From contig JAWXAZ010000008.1 in assembly GCA_034439755.1 (NCBI GenBank), forward strand, positions 46,687 to 110,686: a stretch of 64,000 nucleotides of DNA. Direction: 5' to 3'. The position numbers and the translations under genes were made by a program. How positions within the stretch are numbered: the stretch's first letter is position 1; each line of letters starts with the position of its first letter. This document shows, in pieces, positions 16,742-25,898 of the stretch. The notes beneath the pieces are model-generated. The model saw only the letters and a list, made by a program, of their open reading frames with translations, did not search any database and was not told the DNA's origin. The DNA comes from B1 sp034439755. GTDB taxonomy: Bacteria > Bacteroidota > Bacteroidia > UKL13-3.

Positions 16742-19648
16742 TTAATTCTTTTCGTAGGTTGCTACCTCTACATCTTTATAATCTTGGATTTTATATCCTA
16801 ATTTTTCAAGTGGTGTTTTAACTTTTTCTTTGTCACCTACAATCAAAATGGTCATTTTTTCTGGTTGCAAAATTTCTTTGGCAATGGCATTAATTTCTTC
16901 CTTTGTTAAAGATTTGATGGTTACGTTTTGCTGACGGATATAATCCTTAGGCAAGTTATACTCAACTAAGCGGTTTAAGAAATTTGCCTTTTGGAAGTTG
17001 GTTTCATAACGCAATGCATCACTTTGGGTAATAGATTTTTTCATAAAATCTAGTTCCTCATCATTAATACCATTGCTTTTATAATTATTTACTTCATACA
17101 TAATTTCTTTCAATGCACTATCTGTTGCCGAAGTTCTAACTCCAGTAGATATTCCATAAACACCTTGGCGATCTTTAAATCCACTGTTATAAGAGCGAAT
17201 ACCATAGGTAAATCCTTTTTCTTCACGCAAGTTTAGGTTTAAACGGCTATTGAAACTACCACCCAATGGATAGTTCATGGCATTGGTTTTAAAATATTTA
17301 CCATTCCAATCGTATGTTTGACCCAATTGTCCCACACGGATTTCTGATTGCGCTGCCTTATACTTGTCAACCAGCATAATTTGATTGCCATTTGCATTGT
17401 TTGCCACGGGCGCAGCTATTACTGGGAATACAGGGTTCTTCTTTTTCCAATTTTTCAAGAAGGTTGTTTTCGACAAAATCTCAGCTTCGGTTACATCACC
17501 TACAATGGTTAAAGTAGCAAAATCTGGTGCATAGAATTTATCGTAAAACGACTGAACATCCTTAATAGTCATGGCTTTAATTGATTTTAAAGTACCCGAA
17601 ACAGGCTCTGCTGTAATACTTTTGCCATAAATCAACTTACTAAAAGCTAAATCGGCTGTAGCTGCTGCATCATATTTTTGCGAATTTACATTTTGATAGT
17701 TTTGAGATTGGTTCAGCTTAAAGTCTTCTGAGGTAAATTTAGGACGCATAAATTTTTCTTCTACTAATTTTAAGGTAGCATCTAAGTTCCTTTTCATACA
17801 AACTACTTGCATAAAATGGTTATCAGAGCCAGTACCAAAGCTAATTGAACTACCCAATTTATCTAATTCGTTTTCGAATTGCTCACTGGTATAAGTTTGT
17901 GTTGCCTCACTCATCATATCAGCAGTTAAGTTAGACAAACCTGTTTTTGAAGCATCTCCAACTGCAATATTTCCACCCTTCATGCTTAATAATATGGTTA
18001 CAATTGGAGATTCTTTCGTTTCAATTCCAATTACTTTAATACCATTATCCCAATTGGCGCTATAAAAGTTAGGAATTTCAGTCAATTTTGCTGCACCCGC
18101 TTCAGGGCGATTGCTGCGATCGAAATTGTCTTTTGGTGTAGTATAGGAAAGTCCTTTATATTCTAACTCAGTTTTCCCTGTAGAACCTACGCTTTGCGGC
18201 TCTTTGGTTTCTTCTTTGTTGGCTGCTGCATTTGCTTTTTTAGGGAAGATGTTAACTAAAGTGTAGTTCTTTCCTTTAATGTATTGGCGGAATACGCGCA
18301 TTACATCCTCTTTAGTTACTTTATTATAACGAGCCATTTCATCGCCCATGTTATAACCTTGCGCCAATTTTGGTGTTCCATGACTTAAATACCACATCGT
18401 ACTTAAAATACTGGCGCGACTGCCCACGCTTTGCATGCTTTGAATAATGCTAGTTTCAAACTGCCCTTTAGCACGACTTAAATCGTCATCGGAAACACCT
18501 TTTGAATCAAATTCATTTAAACTAGCAAGCATTCCCTTTTCAATATCGTTGTCGCCTTCAAAGTTTGGCATGGCTATAAAGATTATACCAAACTCACCCG
18601 ACAATTCAAAACCAGAGTTAAAAGAAAATACTTGAATGGCTTTTTGCGGCTCAGGTTTAACAAAATTCTTGTATAAAATAGAATTGTTGCCATTACCCAA
18701 AATAAATCCCAACACATCTAATGCAGCTTCATCAGGATGATATTGCTTTACAGAAGGGTAAGTAAAAGCATACATAGGAGCAAATACATTGTCGCCATAG
18801 TTTACATATTTATTATCTGGTAATCTTACTGGCTCAGTTCTTTGCGTGCGCACTTCTGGACCTTTAGGAATTGGGCCAAAATATTTTTCAGATAATCTCA
18901 CAACATCTGCCGCTTTTACATCACCAGAAACAACCAAGCAAGCATTGTTTGGTCCGTACCAGCGCATGAAGAAATTTTTCAAATCTTCTACATTTACCCT
19001 GTCTAAATCTTCCAAGTAACCAATTATAGGCCAGCTATAAGGATGTCCTTGCGGGTACAAAGCTGCATCATTAATTTCGCCTCTTTTGCCATAAGGAACA
19101 TTGTCAATATTTTGACCTTTTTCATTTTTAACTGTTGAACGCTGAACCTCAAACTTCTTTTGAGTTACAGAATCCAGCAAGAAACCCATTCTGTCTGCTT
19201 CGAGCCACAATGCTGTTTCCAAATAATTTGAAGGTAAAGTTTCAAAATAATTTGTCCTATCGCGGTTGGTGGTTCCGTTCATTTGACCACCCGCACCTTG
19301 AACAATTTTAAAATGCTCTTCATCTTTTACGTGCAAGGAACCTTGGAACATCATGTGTTCAAAGAAATGTGCAAAGCCAGATTTTCCAGGAGTTTCTCTG
19401 GCTGAACCAACATGATAAGTTACCTCAACATGAACAATTGGATCGGAATGATCCTCGTGAACGATGAGTGTAAGCCCATTTGGCAATAGATACTTTTCGT
19501 AACTAATTTTTAATTCACCAGGGTTAGCCGTTACTTTTTCAAGCAAAGTAGTTTTGGCCGGGATAGTGGCTGCGGGTGTTTGTGAATTCGCTGACTGAAT
19601 ACCCATCAGAAAAGCAAAAGCACCTGCAAATAATAAACCTCTTTTCAT
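16742..19648 (-). CDS. Double-domain M16 family zinc protease (pitrilysin/insulinase type)
   Basis: The 968-residue protein carries a signal peptide (about 1-22) and two tandem M16 units. The first has the inverted zinc motif HFFEH (residues 94-98) and the distal glutamate in KNEKGQNIDN (about 175). The second, from about residue 530, has the same fold with the R/Y substrate-binding segment (REEKGFTYGIRSY) but no HxxEH, as in other fused M16 proteases where the C-terminal half is structural. It should act in the periplasm or at the outer membrane on peptides and misfolded proteins. A Lys/Glu-rich linker near residue 490 joins the halves. It is monocistronic, with its own terminator. Confidence 0.93.
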   Translation of the reverse strand: MKRGLLFAGAFAFLMGIQSANSQTPAATIPAKTTLLEKVTANPGELKISYEKYLLPNGLTLIVHEDHSDPIVHVEVTYHVGSARETPGKSGFAHFFEHMMFQGSLHVKDEEHFKIVQGAGGQMNGTTNRDRTNYFETLPSNYLETALWLEADRMGFLLDSVTQKKFEVQRSTVKNEKGQNIDNVPYGKRGEINDAALYPQGHPYSWPIIGYLEDLDRVNVEDLKNFFMRWYGPNNACLVVSGDVKAADVVRLSEKYFGPIPKGPEVRTQRTEPVRLPDNKYVNYGDNVFAPMYAFTYPSVKQYHPDEAALDVLGFILGNGNNSILYKNFVKPEPQKAIQVFSFNSGFELSGEFGIIFIAMPNFEGDNDIEKGMLASLNEFDSKGVSDDDLSRAKGQFETSIIQSMQSVGSRASILSTMWYLSHGTPKLAQGYNMGDEMARYNKVTKEDVMRVFRQYIKGKNYTLVNIFPKKANAAANKEETKEPQSVGSTGKTELEYKGLSYTTPKDNFDRSNRPEAGAAKLTEIPNFYSANWDNGIKVIGIETKESPIVTILLSMKGGNIAVGDASKTGLSNLTADMMSEATQTYTSEQFENELDKLGSSISFGTGSDNHFMQVVCMKRNLDATLKLVEEKFMRPKFTSEDFKLNQSQNYQNVNSQKYDAAATADLAFSKLIYGKSITAEPVSGTLKSIKAMTIKDVQSFYDKFYAPDFATLTIVGDVTEAEILSKTTFLKNWKKKNPVFPVIAAPVANNANGNQIMLVDKYKAAQSEIRVGQLGQTYDWNGKYFKTNAMNYPLGGSFNSRLNLNLREEKGFTYGIRSYNSGFKDRQGVYGISTGVRTSATDSALKEIMYEVNNYKSNGINDEELDFMKKSITQSDALRYETNFQKANFLNRLVEYNLPKDYIRQQNVTIKSLTKEEINAIAKEILQPEKMTILIVGDKEKVKTPLEKLGYKIQDYKDVEVATYEKN

Positions 19649-19875
19649 ATTTGATTTTATTTTATTGGTTTTATGGTTTGTGTTGAAAAATTTAAGGCAT
19701 AGTTAGACTTATCAATTTTTCATTGCACCGCAATTTAAAGACTTTAGGTTAAGTGCGACAAGTTTTTTTTATGAGAGGTATATGAAACATTTGTGTGGTT
19801 GGTGGAAAAGATTTACTTAATTTATAGTTGCAATGTTTCAAAAGCTGCTTATTTTCGCCTCATATAATTTTTATC

Positions 19876-20409
19876 ATGAACAAAAGAATACTTGCTATAA
19901 CAACGTTAATTTTCACTGCCGCATTTCTACGCTTAATACCGCATGCGCCTAATTTTAGCCCTATTGGAGCCATTGCATTATTTGGAGGTGCTTATTTAGG
20001 CAGAAACTACCTTGCCTATTTAATGCCGATGCTTGCCATGTTGCTGAGCGATTTGTTTTTGGGATTTTATGGCTTAGAAATGTTGATTACTTATTCGGCA
20101 ATTGCAGGAATGATATTCATTGGAACCCAATTAAGCAAGAAAATAACTTGGTATAATATCGGTTTGGGATCAGTTGCCTCTTCTGTGGTTTTCTATTTAA
20201 TAACCAATTGCGTGTTCTTTTATCCTACAACGATGGGCTCAATTTACACCCACGATATGGCGGGATTATTAACTAGTTATGTTGCTGGATGGCCGTTTTT
20301 CCAAAACACATTCGCTTCAGATTTAGTTTACAATACCTTATTATTTGGAAGCTTCTATTTATTAAGCATCAATATTCCTTCATTAAAACTAGAGAAAATT
20401 AAGGCTTAG
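19876..20409 (+). CDS. DUF6580-type integral membrane protein, putative transporter
   Basis: The likely start is ATG 19876, giving 177 residues; an upstream TTG at 19828 would add 16 unconvincing residues. There are five to six hydrophobic segments and the conserved start RLIPHAPNFSPIGAIALFGG, which is typical of the DUF6580 family. That family resembles small substrate-binding transporter subunits, but no substrate is established. The 3' end overlaps the end of the convergent subtilase gene by 11 bases. No riboswitch is evident in the ~220 bases upstream. Confidence 0.8.
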   Translation: MNKRILAITTLIFTAAFLRLIPHAPNFSPIGAIALFGGAYLGRNYLAYLMPMLAMLLSDLFLGFYGLEMLITYSAIAGMIFIGTQLSKKITWYNIGLGSVASSVVFYLITNCVFFYPTTMGSIYTHDMAGLLTSYVAGWPFFQNTFASDLVYNTLLFGSFYLLSINIPSLKLEKIKA

Positions 20410-22048
20410 AGAAATCTGCCTCTCCTTTTTTTTGACCAAATTCAACGCTCAAGTGATAAATTCCACTTGGGCGTTTTTTGTACCCTTTTAATTGAATTCG
20501 GTTCAGGCCCTTTTTTAAAGAAATGTATTGCTTTTCTATTTCCTTGTTAATTGGTTCGGTTATTAATAAGTTCACCTTTTGGTTGGTTCTTGCGTTAATA
20601 ATTACATACATATACCTATCTGGCAATTCCCTAAAATCGAGTATGCTATCTGTTTTTACCCGTATGCATTTTGCGGCAAGTTCTATATCTGGTATGCCTG
20701 ATCCAACATATTTATCTGGTTTATAAAACTGGTTTGCCGTGAGCATGAGCACCTCTTTTATTTTTTGCGCAGAAGCATTTGGATCAGCTTGTAATAAAAT
20801 GGCTGCCGTACCTGCAATTATTGGGCAGGCATAAGATGTGCCATTTCCTTCAAATACTTTTCCATCTTGCGAGATTAGGACTGCATTTTTTCCAAGTGCA
20901 GCAAGGTCTGGCTTCATTCTTTTATCGGCTGTTGGTCCTACAGAACTAAAGCTAGCATAGCTGCCATGTTTATCTATGGCACCAATTGTGAGCACCTCTG
21001 CCACATCTGCCGGTGCACTTAATTGACGCCAAGGATCGTTTCCCTCATTGCCAGCACTAACGGCCACTAAAATACCTTTTGAGGCCGCAATTTGTGCCGC
21101 CTTGCTAACGATGGTTGTTTTGCCATCCAATTCGGAATATTTATGCCCCATCACTTTTTCATCGTGCTTTGTATAACCCAAAGAAGAGTTGATGATATCG
21201 GCACCAGCGCTGTCTGCAAATTCTGCGGCTAAGGTCCAAAAATACTCTTCCACAAGGTACTCCGATGCGGCATTTTCTGATCTCAATAAAAGGTACTGAC
21301 TCGCAGGTGCAGCACCGCAAATTAATCCGGGTTGGTATGCCGCCAAACAACTCATCACCGATAAACCATGTTCATCATCGTCGAACACCTCTTCTTCTAG
21401 CTCCACAAAATCTCGCGTGGCAATGATTCTTTTCTCTGTAAACAAATGATTAAAAGCCTTCAATTGATCCAGATTTCTGAAGCCAGCATCAATAACAGCA
21501 ATGAGAACATTCTTGCCTTGCATGCCCGATTTAATTAAATTGGCGGCATTAATTTGTTCTAATTGAGCAAAGCTTTTGCCCAATAATTGCGAATCATTTC
21601 TTTCCTTTTTGTTTTCGAACGTTTGGGCAAGAATCTGTAATTGGTTTTCTAAACTATTTTCCGTGGCTTGGTCTTGTTCATCGTAAAAATATGCCGGACC
21701 TACATAAGTGGTATTGGTTACAAAAGGAAGCGTCTTTATTTCGGCTTCAATGTCTTTTGTTCCACTTAAAATAATGGCACCATTTAGCCAACGGCTGCTG
21801 CCATAAAGCAACAAAGGCAATTGTGCAAGCTGAGCCAAATATGCGCTGTCTGGCGGAATATCATTGACATTAAGCGGCACTCTGTTTCGAGTTCTTCTTT
21901 CGATTGCACGAATGGAAATATAGCTTGAAGGGTTGTACAATATTTTTTGAGCCTGGGGTTTATCTTTAAATTCAACAAAATAAAACTTTTGCTGGCCATA
22001 TAGGTTCAGACCGAAAAAAAGAAATGATAGAAATAAGATTTGTCTCAT
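20399..22048 (-). CDS. Secreted subtilisin-like serine protease (S8 family)
   Basis: The 549-residue protein has a signal peptide (about 1-18, ending NLYGQ) and an S8 catalytic domain. The triad appears as Asp in AVIDAGF (about residue 184), His in DEHGLSVMS (about 226) and Ser in GNGTSYACP (about 402). The oxyanion Asn is in AVSAGNEGND. The C-terminal ~90 residues form a beta-rich domain ending in SGIYHLSVEFG, which resembles a T9SS sorting domain but lacks the usual terminal basic/hydrophobic motif, so the export route is uncertain. Its ATG overlaps the TGA of the upstream lipoprotein gene (ATGA), which suggests coupled production. Confidence 0.9.
   Translation of the reverse strand: MRQILFLSFLFFGLNLYGQQKFYFVEFKDKPQAQKILYNPSSYISIRAIERRTRNRVPLNVNDIPPDSAYLAQLAQLPLLLYGSSRWLNGAIILSGTKDIEAEIKTLPFVTNTTYVGPAYFYDEQDQATENSLENQLQILAQTFENKKERNDSQLLGKSFAQLEQINAANLIKSGMQGKNVLIAVIDAGFRNLDQLKAFNHLFTEKRIIATRDFVELEEEVFDDDEHGLSVMSCLAAYQPGLICGAAPASQYLLLRSENAASEYLVEEYFWTLAAEFADSAGADIINSSLGYTKHDEKVMGHKYSELDGKTTIVSKAAQIAASKGILVAVSAGNEGNDPWRQLSAPADVAEVLTIGAIDKHGSYASFSSVGPTADKRMKPDLAALGKNAVLISQDGKVFEGNGTSYACPIIAGTAAILLQADPNASAQKIKEVLMLTANQFYKPDKYVGSGIPDIELAAKCIRVKTDSILDFRELPDRYMYVIINARTNQKVNLLITEPINKEIEKQYISLKKGLNRIQLKGYKKRPSGIYHLSVEFGQKKGEADFSKP
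22003..22012 (+). repeat. Interspersed motif copy (GGTTCAGACC), in the subtilase signal-peptide region
   Basis: The sequence is TAGGTTCAGACCGAAAA. The coding strand encodes Phe-Gly-Leu-Asn within the hydrophobic signal segment. Confidence 0.65.
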
Positions 22049-22719
22049 GGACGGGTAAAGGATATTAATTTTTGCCTAATTTTATACCCAGATTTCTTGT
22101 TATTTTGGGTGTTTATATTGTTGTTGATTCTATCTACCAATCCCAGGTTTTTGGCATACACATTTCTAATCAATATCTCTTCAATTAGGTTGTTTGTTTG
22201 AGCTTCTAAAACGGTAATTGTGTTGGTAAATAGGGTGTCGTTATTGTTAAAATTGTTATAAAGGCTTTGCCATTGATAATTTCTTTTGCCCAAGGAATTA
22301 TACGCATTTCCGTTCCACAATTGGGTTTGCCCTATTGGGAAAATTAATTTAACAAAACGGGTATTTTCCTCTACCCATTGAAGCGTGTTATTTTCTTTGA
22401 TTATATAAAGTGAGCTTCTAGGCTCCCAAAGTAAACTTGAGTCTTTCCATACCCTTCGGGCAATTTGCCTGTGTTCATTTAAATCTTGACCATTCACCAA
22501 GCCTCCAAATATTTCCATTAGGGTAAAATGGAAGGTATCTGCAGTCTGCGTATTATCGTCGAAAGCAATAGAATCTATTGAATAGGTTTTTATCCAACCC
22601 GAATCGAGCGGAAAATAATCAAATCCTAGATCTGGCGAAGGCTGCTTATCCTTAGCGCAAGAAGCGATAAGAAGCATGCCAAAAGCCAAAAGCATAAAAT
22701 AGGATTTGATTATATTCAT
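22045..22719 (-). CDS. Lipoprotein of unknown function, coupled to subtilase
   Basis: The 224-residue protein has a lipoprotein signal ending in LLIASC (Cys21), so it should be membrane-anchored. The mature part begins with a segment rich in Asp and aromatics (DYFPLDSGWIKTYSIDS) that is frequent in Bacteroidota lipoproteins with an unknown beta-barrel-like fold. No family is recognised with certainty. It lies 5 bases downstream of mnmA and overlaps the subtilase start by 4 bases, so mnmA, this gene and the subtilase probably form one transcript. Confidence 0.75.
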   Translation of the reverse strand: MNIIKSYFMLLAFGMLLIASCAKDKQPSPDLGFDYFPLDSGWIKTYSIDSIAFDDNTQTADTFHFTLMEIFGGLVNGQDLNEHRQIARRVWKDSSLLWEPRSSLYIIKENNTLQWVEENTRFVKLIFPIGQTQLWNGNAYNSLGKRNYQWQSLYNNFNNNDTLFTNTITVLEAQTNNLIEEILIRNVYAKNLGLVDRINNNINTQNNKKSGYKIRQKLISFTRP

Positions 22720-22724
22720 ATTAT

Positions 22725-23825
22725 TTAAAGTTCAAAACTAGATTGAATCCAACCGCCACCTATTACATCGTTTCCTTCGTAAAATACTGCGCTTTGGCCA
22801 GGGGCAATGCCTTTTACCAAACTGTGAAAGTCTACTTTCATGCGCGTATCTTCTTGCGTAATGGTGGCCATGGTTCCTGCGTCTTTGTATCGCACTTTGG
22901 TTAACGAATCCATGGGCGAAATTATTTCTGGGTACTTTTGCAAATTAATATTTCGCACCCACATGCCATTTCTTTGAAGCTCCTCTTCCCTACCCAAAAC
23001 AACGGTATTAGAATTTGGCTGAATTTCGAGCACAAACATGGGTTCGCCTAAGGCTATTTCTAGTCCTTTTCTTTGGCCCACCGTATAGAATGGATAGCCG
23101 CGATGTTTTCCTAAAACCTTGCCTTCTCTGTTAACAAAATTTCCACCATCAACGCGCTCTTCTAGTCCATCAACTTTGCGTTTTAAAAACCCCCTGTAAT
23201 CATTGTCTGGCACAAAGCAAATTTCATAGCTCTCGCTTTTCTTGGCCAACTCGGTAAAGCCTCTATCGATGGCCATTTGGCGAATATCTGTTTTATGAAA
23301 ACCACCCAAAGGGAATCGGGTTCTAGCTAAGCTTTCTTGACTTAATCCCCAAAGTACATAGCTTTGATCTTTGTGGTGATCTAAGCCGCGGCTAATGACA
23401 TGGCGGTTGTTTTCTTCTCTAATTTGCGCATAATGACCGGTAGCAATAAACTCGCAATCGAGTTGATTGGCACGTTTAAGTAAAGCTTCCCATTTGATAT
23501 GCGTATTGCATAGTACGCAAGGGTTTGGCGTTCTTCCGGCCAAGTATTCCTCAATGAAATTATCGATAACAAAATCGCCAAATTCATCTCTAATATCTAA
23601 AATTAAATGGTGAATACCATATTGAACAGCAATTGCCCTGGCATCGTTAATGGAGTCTAGGCTACAACAGCCAGTTTCTTTTTTGCCTCCACCACTGTTT
23701 TGGTAATCCCATGTTTTCATGGTAATTCCAACTACTTCATATCCTTCTTCTGCTAGCATAACGGCTGCCACGGTGCTATCAATTCCACCGCTCATGGCCA
23801 CTAAAATTCTTCCTTTTTTACTCAT
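22725..23825 (-). CDS. mnmA: tRNA-specific 2-thiouridylase MnmA
   Basis: This 366-residue enzyme places sulfur at C2 of the wobble uridine (U34) of tRNA-Lys, -Glu and -Gln. The N-terminal PP-loop SGGIDS (12-17) binds ATP. The catalytic cysteines are Cys103 in NPCVLCN and Cys203 in YEICFV, which pass the persulfide sulfur. The central GHYAQ (130-134) and the C-terminal beta-barrel complete the family architecture, and the length is normal. It is the first gene of an apparent mnmA-lipoprotein-subtilase transcript and has a TATATTTG box about 45 bases upstream. Confidence 0.97.
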   Translation of the reverse strand: MSKKGRILVAMSGGIDSTVAAVMLAEEGYEVVGITMKTWDYQNSGGGKKETGCCSLDSINDARAIAVQYGIHHLILDIRDEFGDFVIDNFIEEYLAGRTPNPCVLCNTHIKWEALLKRANQLDCEFIATGHYAQIREENNRHVISRGLDHHKDQSYVLWGLSQESLARTRFPLGGFHKTDIRQMAIDRGFTELAKKSESYEICFVPDNDYRGFLKRKVDGLEERVDGGNFVNREGKVLGKHRGYPFYTVGQRKGLEIALGEPMFVLEIQPNSNTVVLGREEELQRNGMWVRNINLQKYPEIISPMDSLTKVRYKDAGTMATITQEDTRMKVDFHSLVKGIAPGQSAVFYEGNDVIGGGWIQSSFEL

Positions 23826-23869
23826 ATTTCAAAACATTAAAGGGTAAAAAGCCCTTGTGATTGATTTGG

Positions 23870-23877
23870 CAAATATA
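23870..23877 (-). promoter_or_regulatory. Candidate -7 promoter box TATATTTG for mnmA
   Basis: This is an exact match to TAnnTTTG on the minus strand, 44 bases upstream of the mnmA ATG and in the gap after ccmB. No properly spaced TTG -33 element is obvious. Confidence 0.45.
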
Positions 23878-23879
23878 AC

Positions 23880-24530
23880 TTATTCCTTCCAAACAGAAGG
23901 GAAAAGAATGTAAGCCATGGCAATCACTAAGATGTTGAAGGCAAAAAGGATTCCAAGGTCTTTATAAATCTGGGTTGGATCGGTTCCATCCATGGCTCTT
24001 TTGGTGGCTTTAATGACAATAAGCAACAAAGGAATAATAATTGGAAGGCTTAAAACAGGCATTAGCAAGTTGCTGTTTCCTGCTTTGGATGAAATGGCAG
24101 ACAGCATGGTAAATGTGCTGGCAAAGCCTATGCAGCCTAATAAAGTTACAGCAAAATACAAACCCATGGCATCAATTGGGTTACCCATTAACAAGGCAAA
24201 AGTGCTTAAACACAAAGTTGCGAGTACCACATTTAATGCAGCGTTATAAATAAATTTGGCAAGCAACAATTGTTGTGGCTGAACCAACATGTGATAATAA
24301 AGGTTTCGGCCTTTGCCTTCTCCTATGAAGCTTTTAGCGATTGCATTGATGGAAATAAAAAGCATAACAACCCAAAATACGCCATTCCAGGTATTGTTGT
24401 TTAAGCTCTTAACAGCCAAATAAACTACAAAAACAGAAGATAACACTTGCAAGAGAATTCCATTTAGGGCGTAACGTTGGCGCCATTCTAGGAGCAATTC
24501 TTTTTTTATTAAAGGTATTAATGGACTCAT
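23880..24530 (-). CDS. ccmB: Heme exporter / cytochrome c maturation protein CcmB
   Basis: The 216-residue inner-membrane protein has six hydrophobic helices. Its N terminus, PLIKKELLLEWRQRYALNGI, is typical of CcmB, the membrane part of the CcmAB ABC transporter used in c-type cytochrome maturation. A cytoplasmic loop with GEGKGRNLYYHMLVQP and a late segment SLPIIIPLLL also fit. ccmA, ccmC/ccsA and other maturation genes are not adjacent: the neighbours are a desaturase and mnmA, so it is an orphan in this window. Confidence 0.92.
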   Translation of the reverse strand: MSPLIPLIKKELLLEWRQRYALNGILLQVLSSVFVVYLAVKSLNNNTWNGVFWVVMLFISINAIAKSFIGEGKGRNLYYHMLVQPQQLLLAKFIYNAALNVVLATLCLSTFALLMGNPIDAMGLYFAVTLLGCIGFASTFTMLSAISSKAGNSNLLMPVLSLPIIIPLLLIVIKATKRAMDGTDPTQIYKDLGILFAFNILVIAMAYILFPSVWKE

Positions 24531-24549
24531 TGGGTGCGCAAATATTTTT

Positions 24550-24559
24550 GGTTCAGACC
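24550..24559 (+). repeat. Interspersed motif copy (GGTTCAGACC), intergenic
   Basis: The sequence is TTTTTGGTTCAGACCTAAAAA, in the 53-base gap between the desaturase stop and the ccmB start. Confidence 0.7.
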
Positions 24560-24583
24560 TAAAAAGAGCAGCTTATCTATTAC

Positions 24584-25684
24584 CTAATTAGTAACGGGGA
24601 TAGGAACTTTGCCTAATTCTTTAAGTCGCTTTATATGAGACACTAAGGCCGACCATAAAGTAGGATTTTGAAGATATGGGATATCATATTTTTTGGCTGT
24701 TGCCTCCACAATTTTAGATATAGCGGGGTAATGTAAATGGCAAATATTGGGAAAAAGGTGGTGCTCTACTTGGAAATTTAATCCGCCTACATACCAGTTG
24801 AGCAACTTATTACCCGGGGCAAAATTTGCTGTGGTCATAAGTTGGTGAACTGCCCATTCATTTTCTGTCACTTTATCTTCGTTTGGCACGGGCTGAGCAA
24901 CACCTTCAACAATATGGGCCAATTGAAATACCAGAGCAAAAATAAATCCAGCCATCATGTGCATTGCAATAAACGAAATAAGCACCTGCCACCAAGCTAA
25001 ATCGGTGTAAATAATTGGAAGGCCAATAAAAATAAAAAGGTAAATTAATTTAACGCCAATTAAAATGGAAAATTCCTTTTTAGGATCGCCCAAATGTTGC
25101 TTTACGAGTCCTGCTTTATTATACCCTATTAGCTTAGGAAGATCGCCTAACAACATGGAAATTGTCATCATGGTATACAAAGGAAATGAGTACAAATATT
25201 GGTACTTATGAATGGGTTTTAAGGGCGATTGTTCAGAGAAACGCATAATCCATCTTGGTTTAATGTCCTCGTCGAGACCGCCGATATTGGTGTATGCATG
25301 GTGAAAAATGTTATGTTGAATTTTCCAGTTGAACACGTTGCTGCCAATAATGTACAAGCTATACCCCATTATTTTATTAACCCATTTATGCTTTGAATAG
25401 GAATTATGAAGGGCATCGTGCATCACACTCATTCCCACGCCAGCTGTGCCAATTCCTATAAGTACATATAACAAAAAGGACTGTAGAAACGAGGTATTAT
25501 AAAGTAGGATTATGACAAAAGGAGCAACATATAAGGTATAAGCCGACAAGGTTTTAAGCCACATTATAGCGTTGCCTTTGGTAGAAAGATTATTTTCTTT
25601 GAAGTAGGCATTTACATTGTGTCGTAATTCTTTGGCAAACTGTTTCTGCTTATGCTCCTCGCTATGGAATTTAACTAACTTCAT
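24584..25684 (-). CDS. Membrane fatty acid desaturase (acyl-CoA/acyl-lipid, front-end type)
   Basis: The 366-residue membrane protein has the three histidine boxes of di-iron desaturases: HDALH (89-93), HNIFHH (124-129) and QVEHH (about 308-312). The Gln in the third box is typical of the linoleoyl-CoA/delta-6-like subgroup. No cytochrome b5 domain is fused, so an external electron donor is needed. About four membrane spans lie between the boxes. It would introduce double bases in acyl chains and so adjust membrane fluidity. The gene is followed by ccmB after a 53-base gap, and the two may or may not be cotranscribed. Confidence 0.93.
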   Translation of the reverse strand: MKLVKFHSEEHKQKQFAKELRHNVNAYFKENNLSTKGNAIMWLKTLSAYTLYVAPFVIILLYNTSFLQSFLLYVLIGIGTAGVGMSVMHDALHNSYSKHKWVNKIMGYSLYIIGSNVFNWKIQHNIFHHAYTNIGGLDEDIKPRWIMRFSEQSPLKPIHKYQYLYSFPLYTMMTISMLLGDLPKLIGYNKAGLVKQHLGDPKKEFSILIGVKLIYLFIFIGLPIIYTDLAWWQVLISFIAMHMMAGFIFALVFQLAHIVEGVAQPVPNEDKVTENEWAVHQLMTTANFAPGNKLLNWYVGGLNFQVEHHLFPNICHLHYPAISKIVEATAKKYDIPYLQNPTLWSALVSHIKRLKELGKVPIPVTN

Positions 25685-25870
25685 TCAATTTTTATGGTTT
25701 TAATGGGGTAACTGTTTTTGTTTTATAGGTTGTAAAGGTATGTTAAAAGGGAATATTTAGGTTAAATCATTGTTAAAACGAGCGTCATATTTTTGCGACT
25801 TACTTTGTGCATGTTAAGGTATATTTTGTTGCTAATAAATAGAAAATAAGTGTGTATTCCTAAATTCTCT

Positions 25871-25878
25871 TATTTTTG
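25871..25878 (+). promoter_or_regulatory. Candidate -7 promoter box TATTTTTG for the biotin carboxylase gene
   Basis: This is an exact match to TAnnTTTG, 20 bases upstream of the ATG at 25899, which implies a leader of roughly a dozen bases. No convincing -33 TTG is seen. Confidence 0.45.
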
Positions 25879-25898
25879 TCTGTTTGAACCAATATAAT

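Noticed and set aside
19649..19875. Riboswitch upstream of the DUF6580 gene
   Set aside because: No conserved cobalamin, TPP or other riboswitch core is visible in this AT-rich leader.
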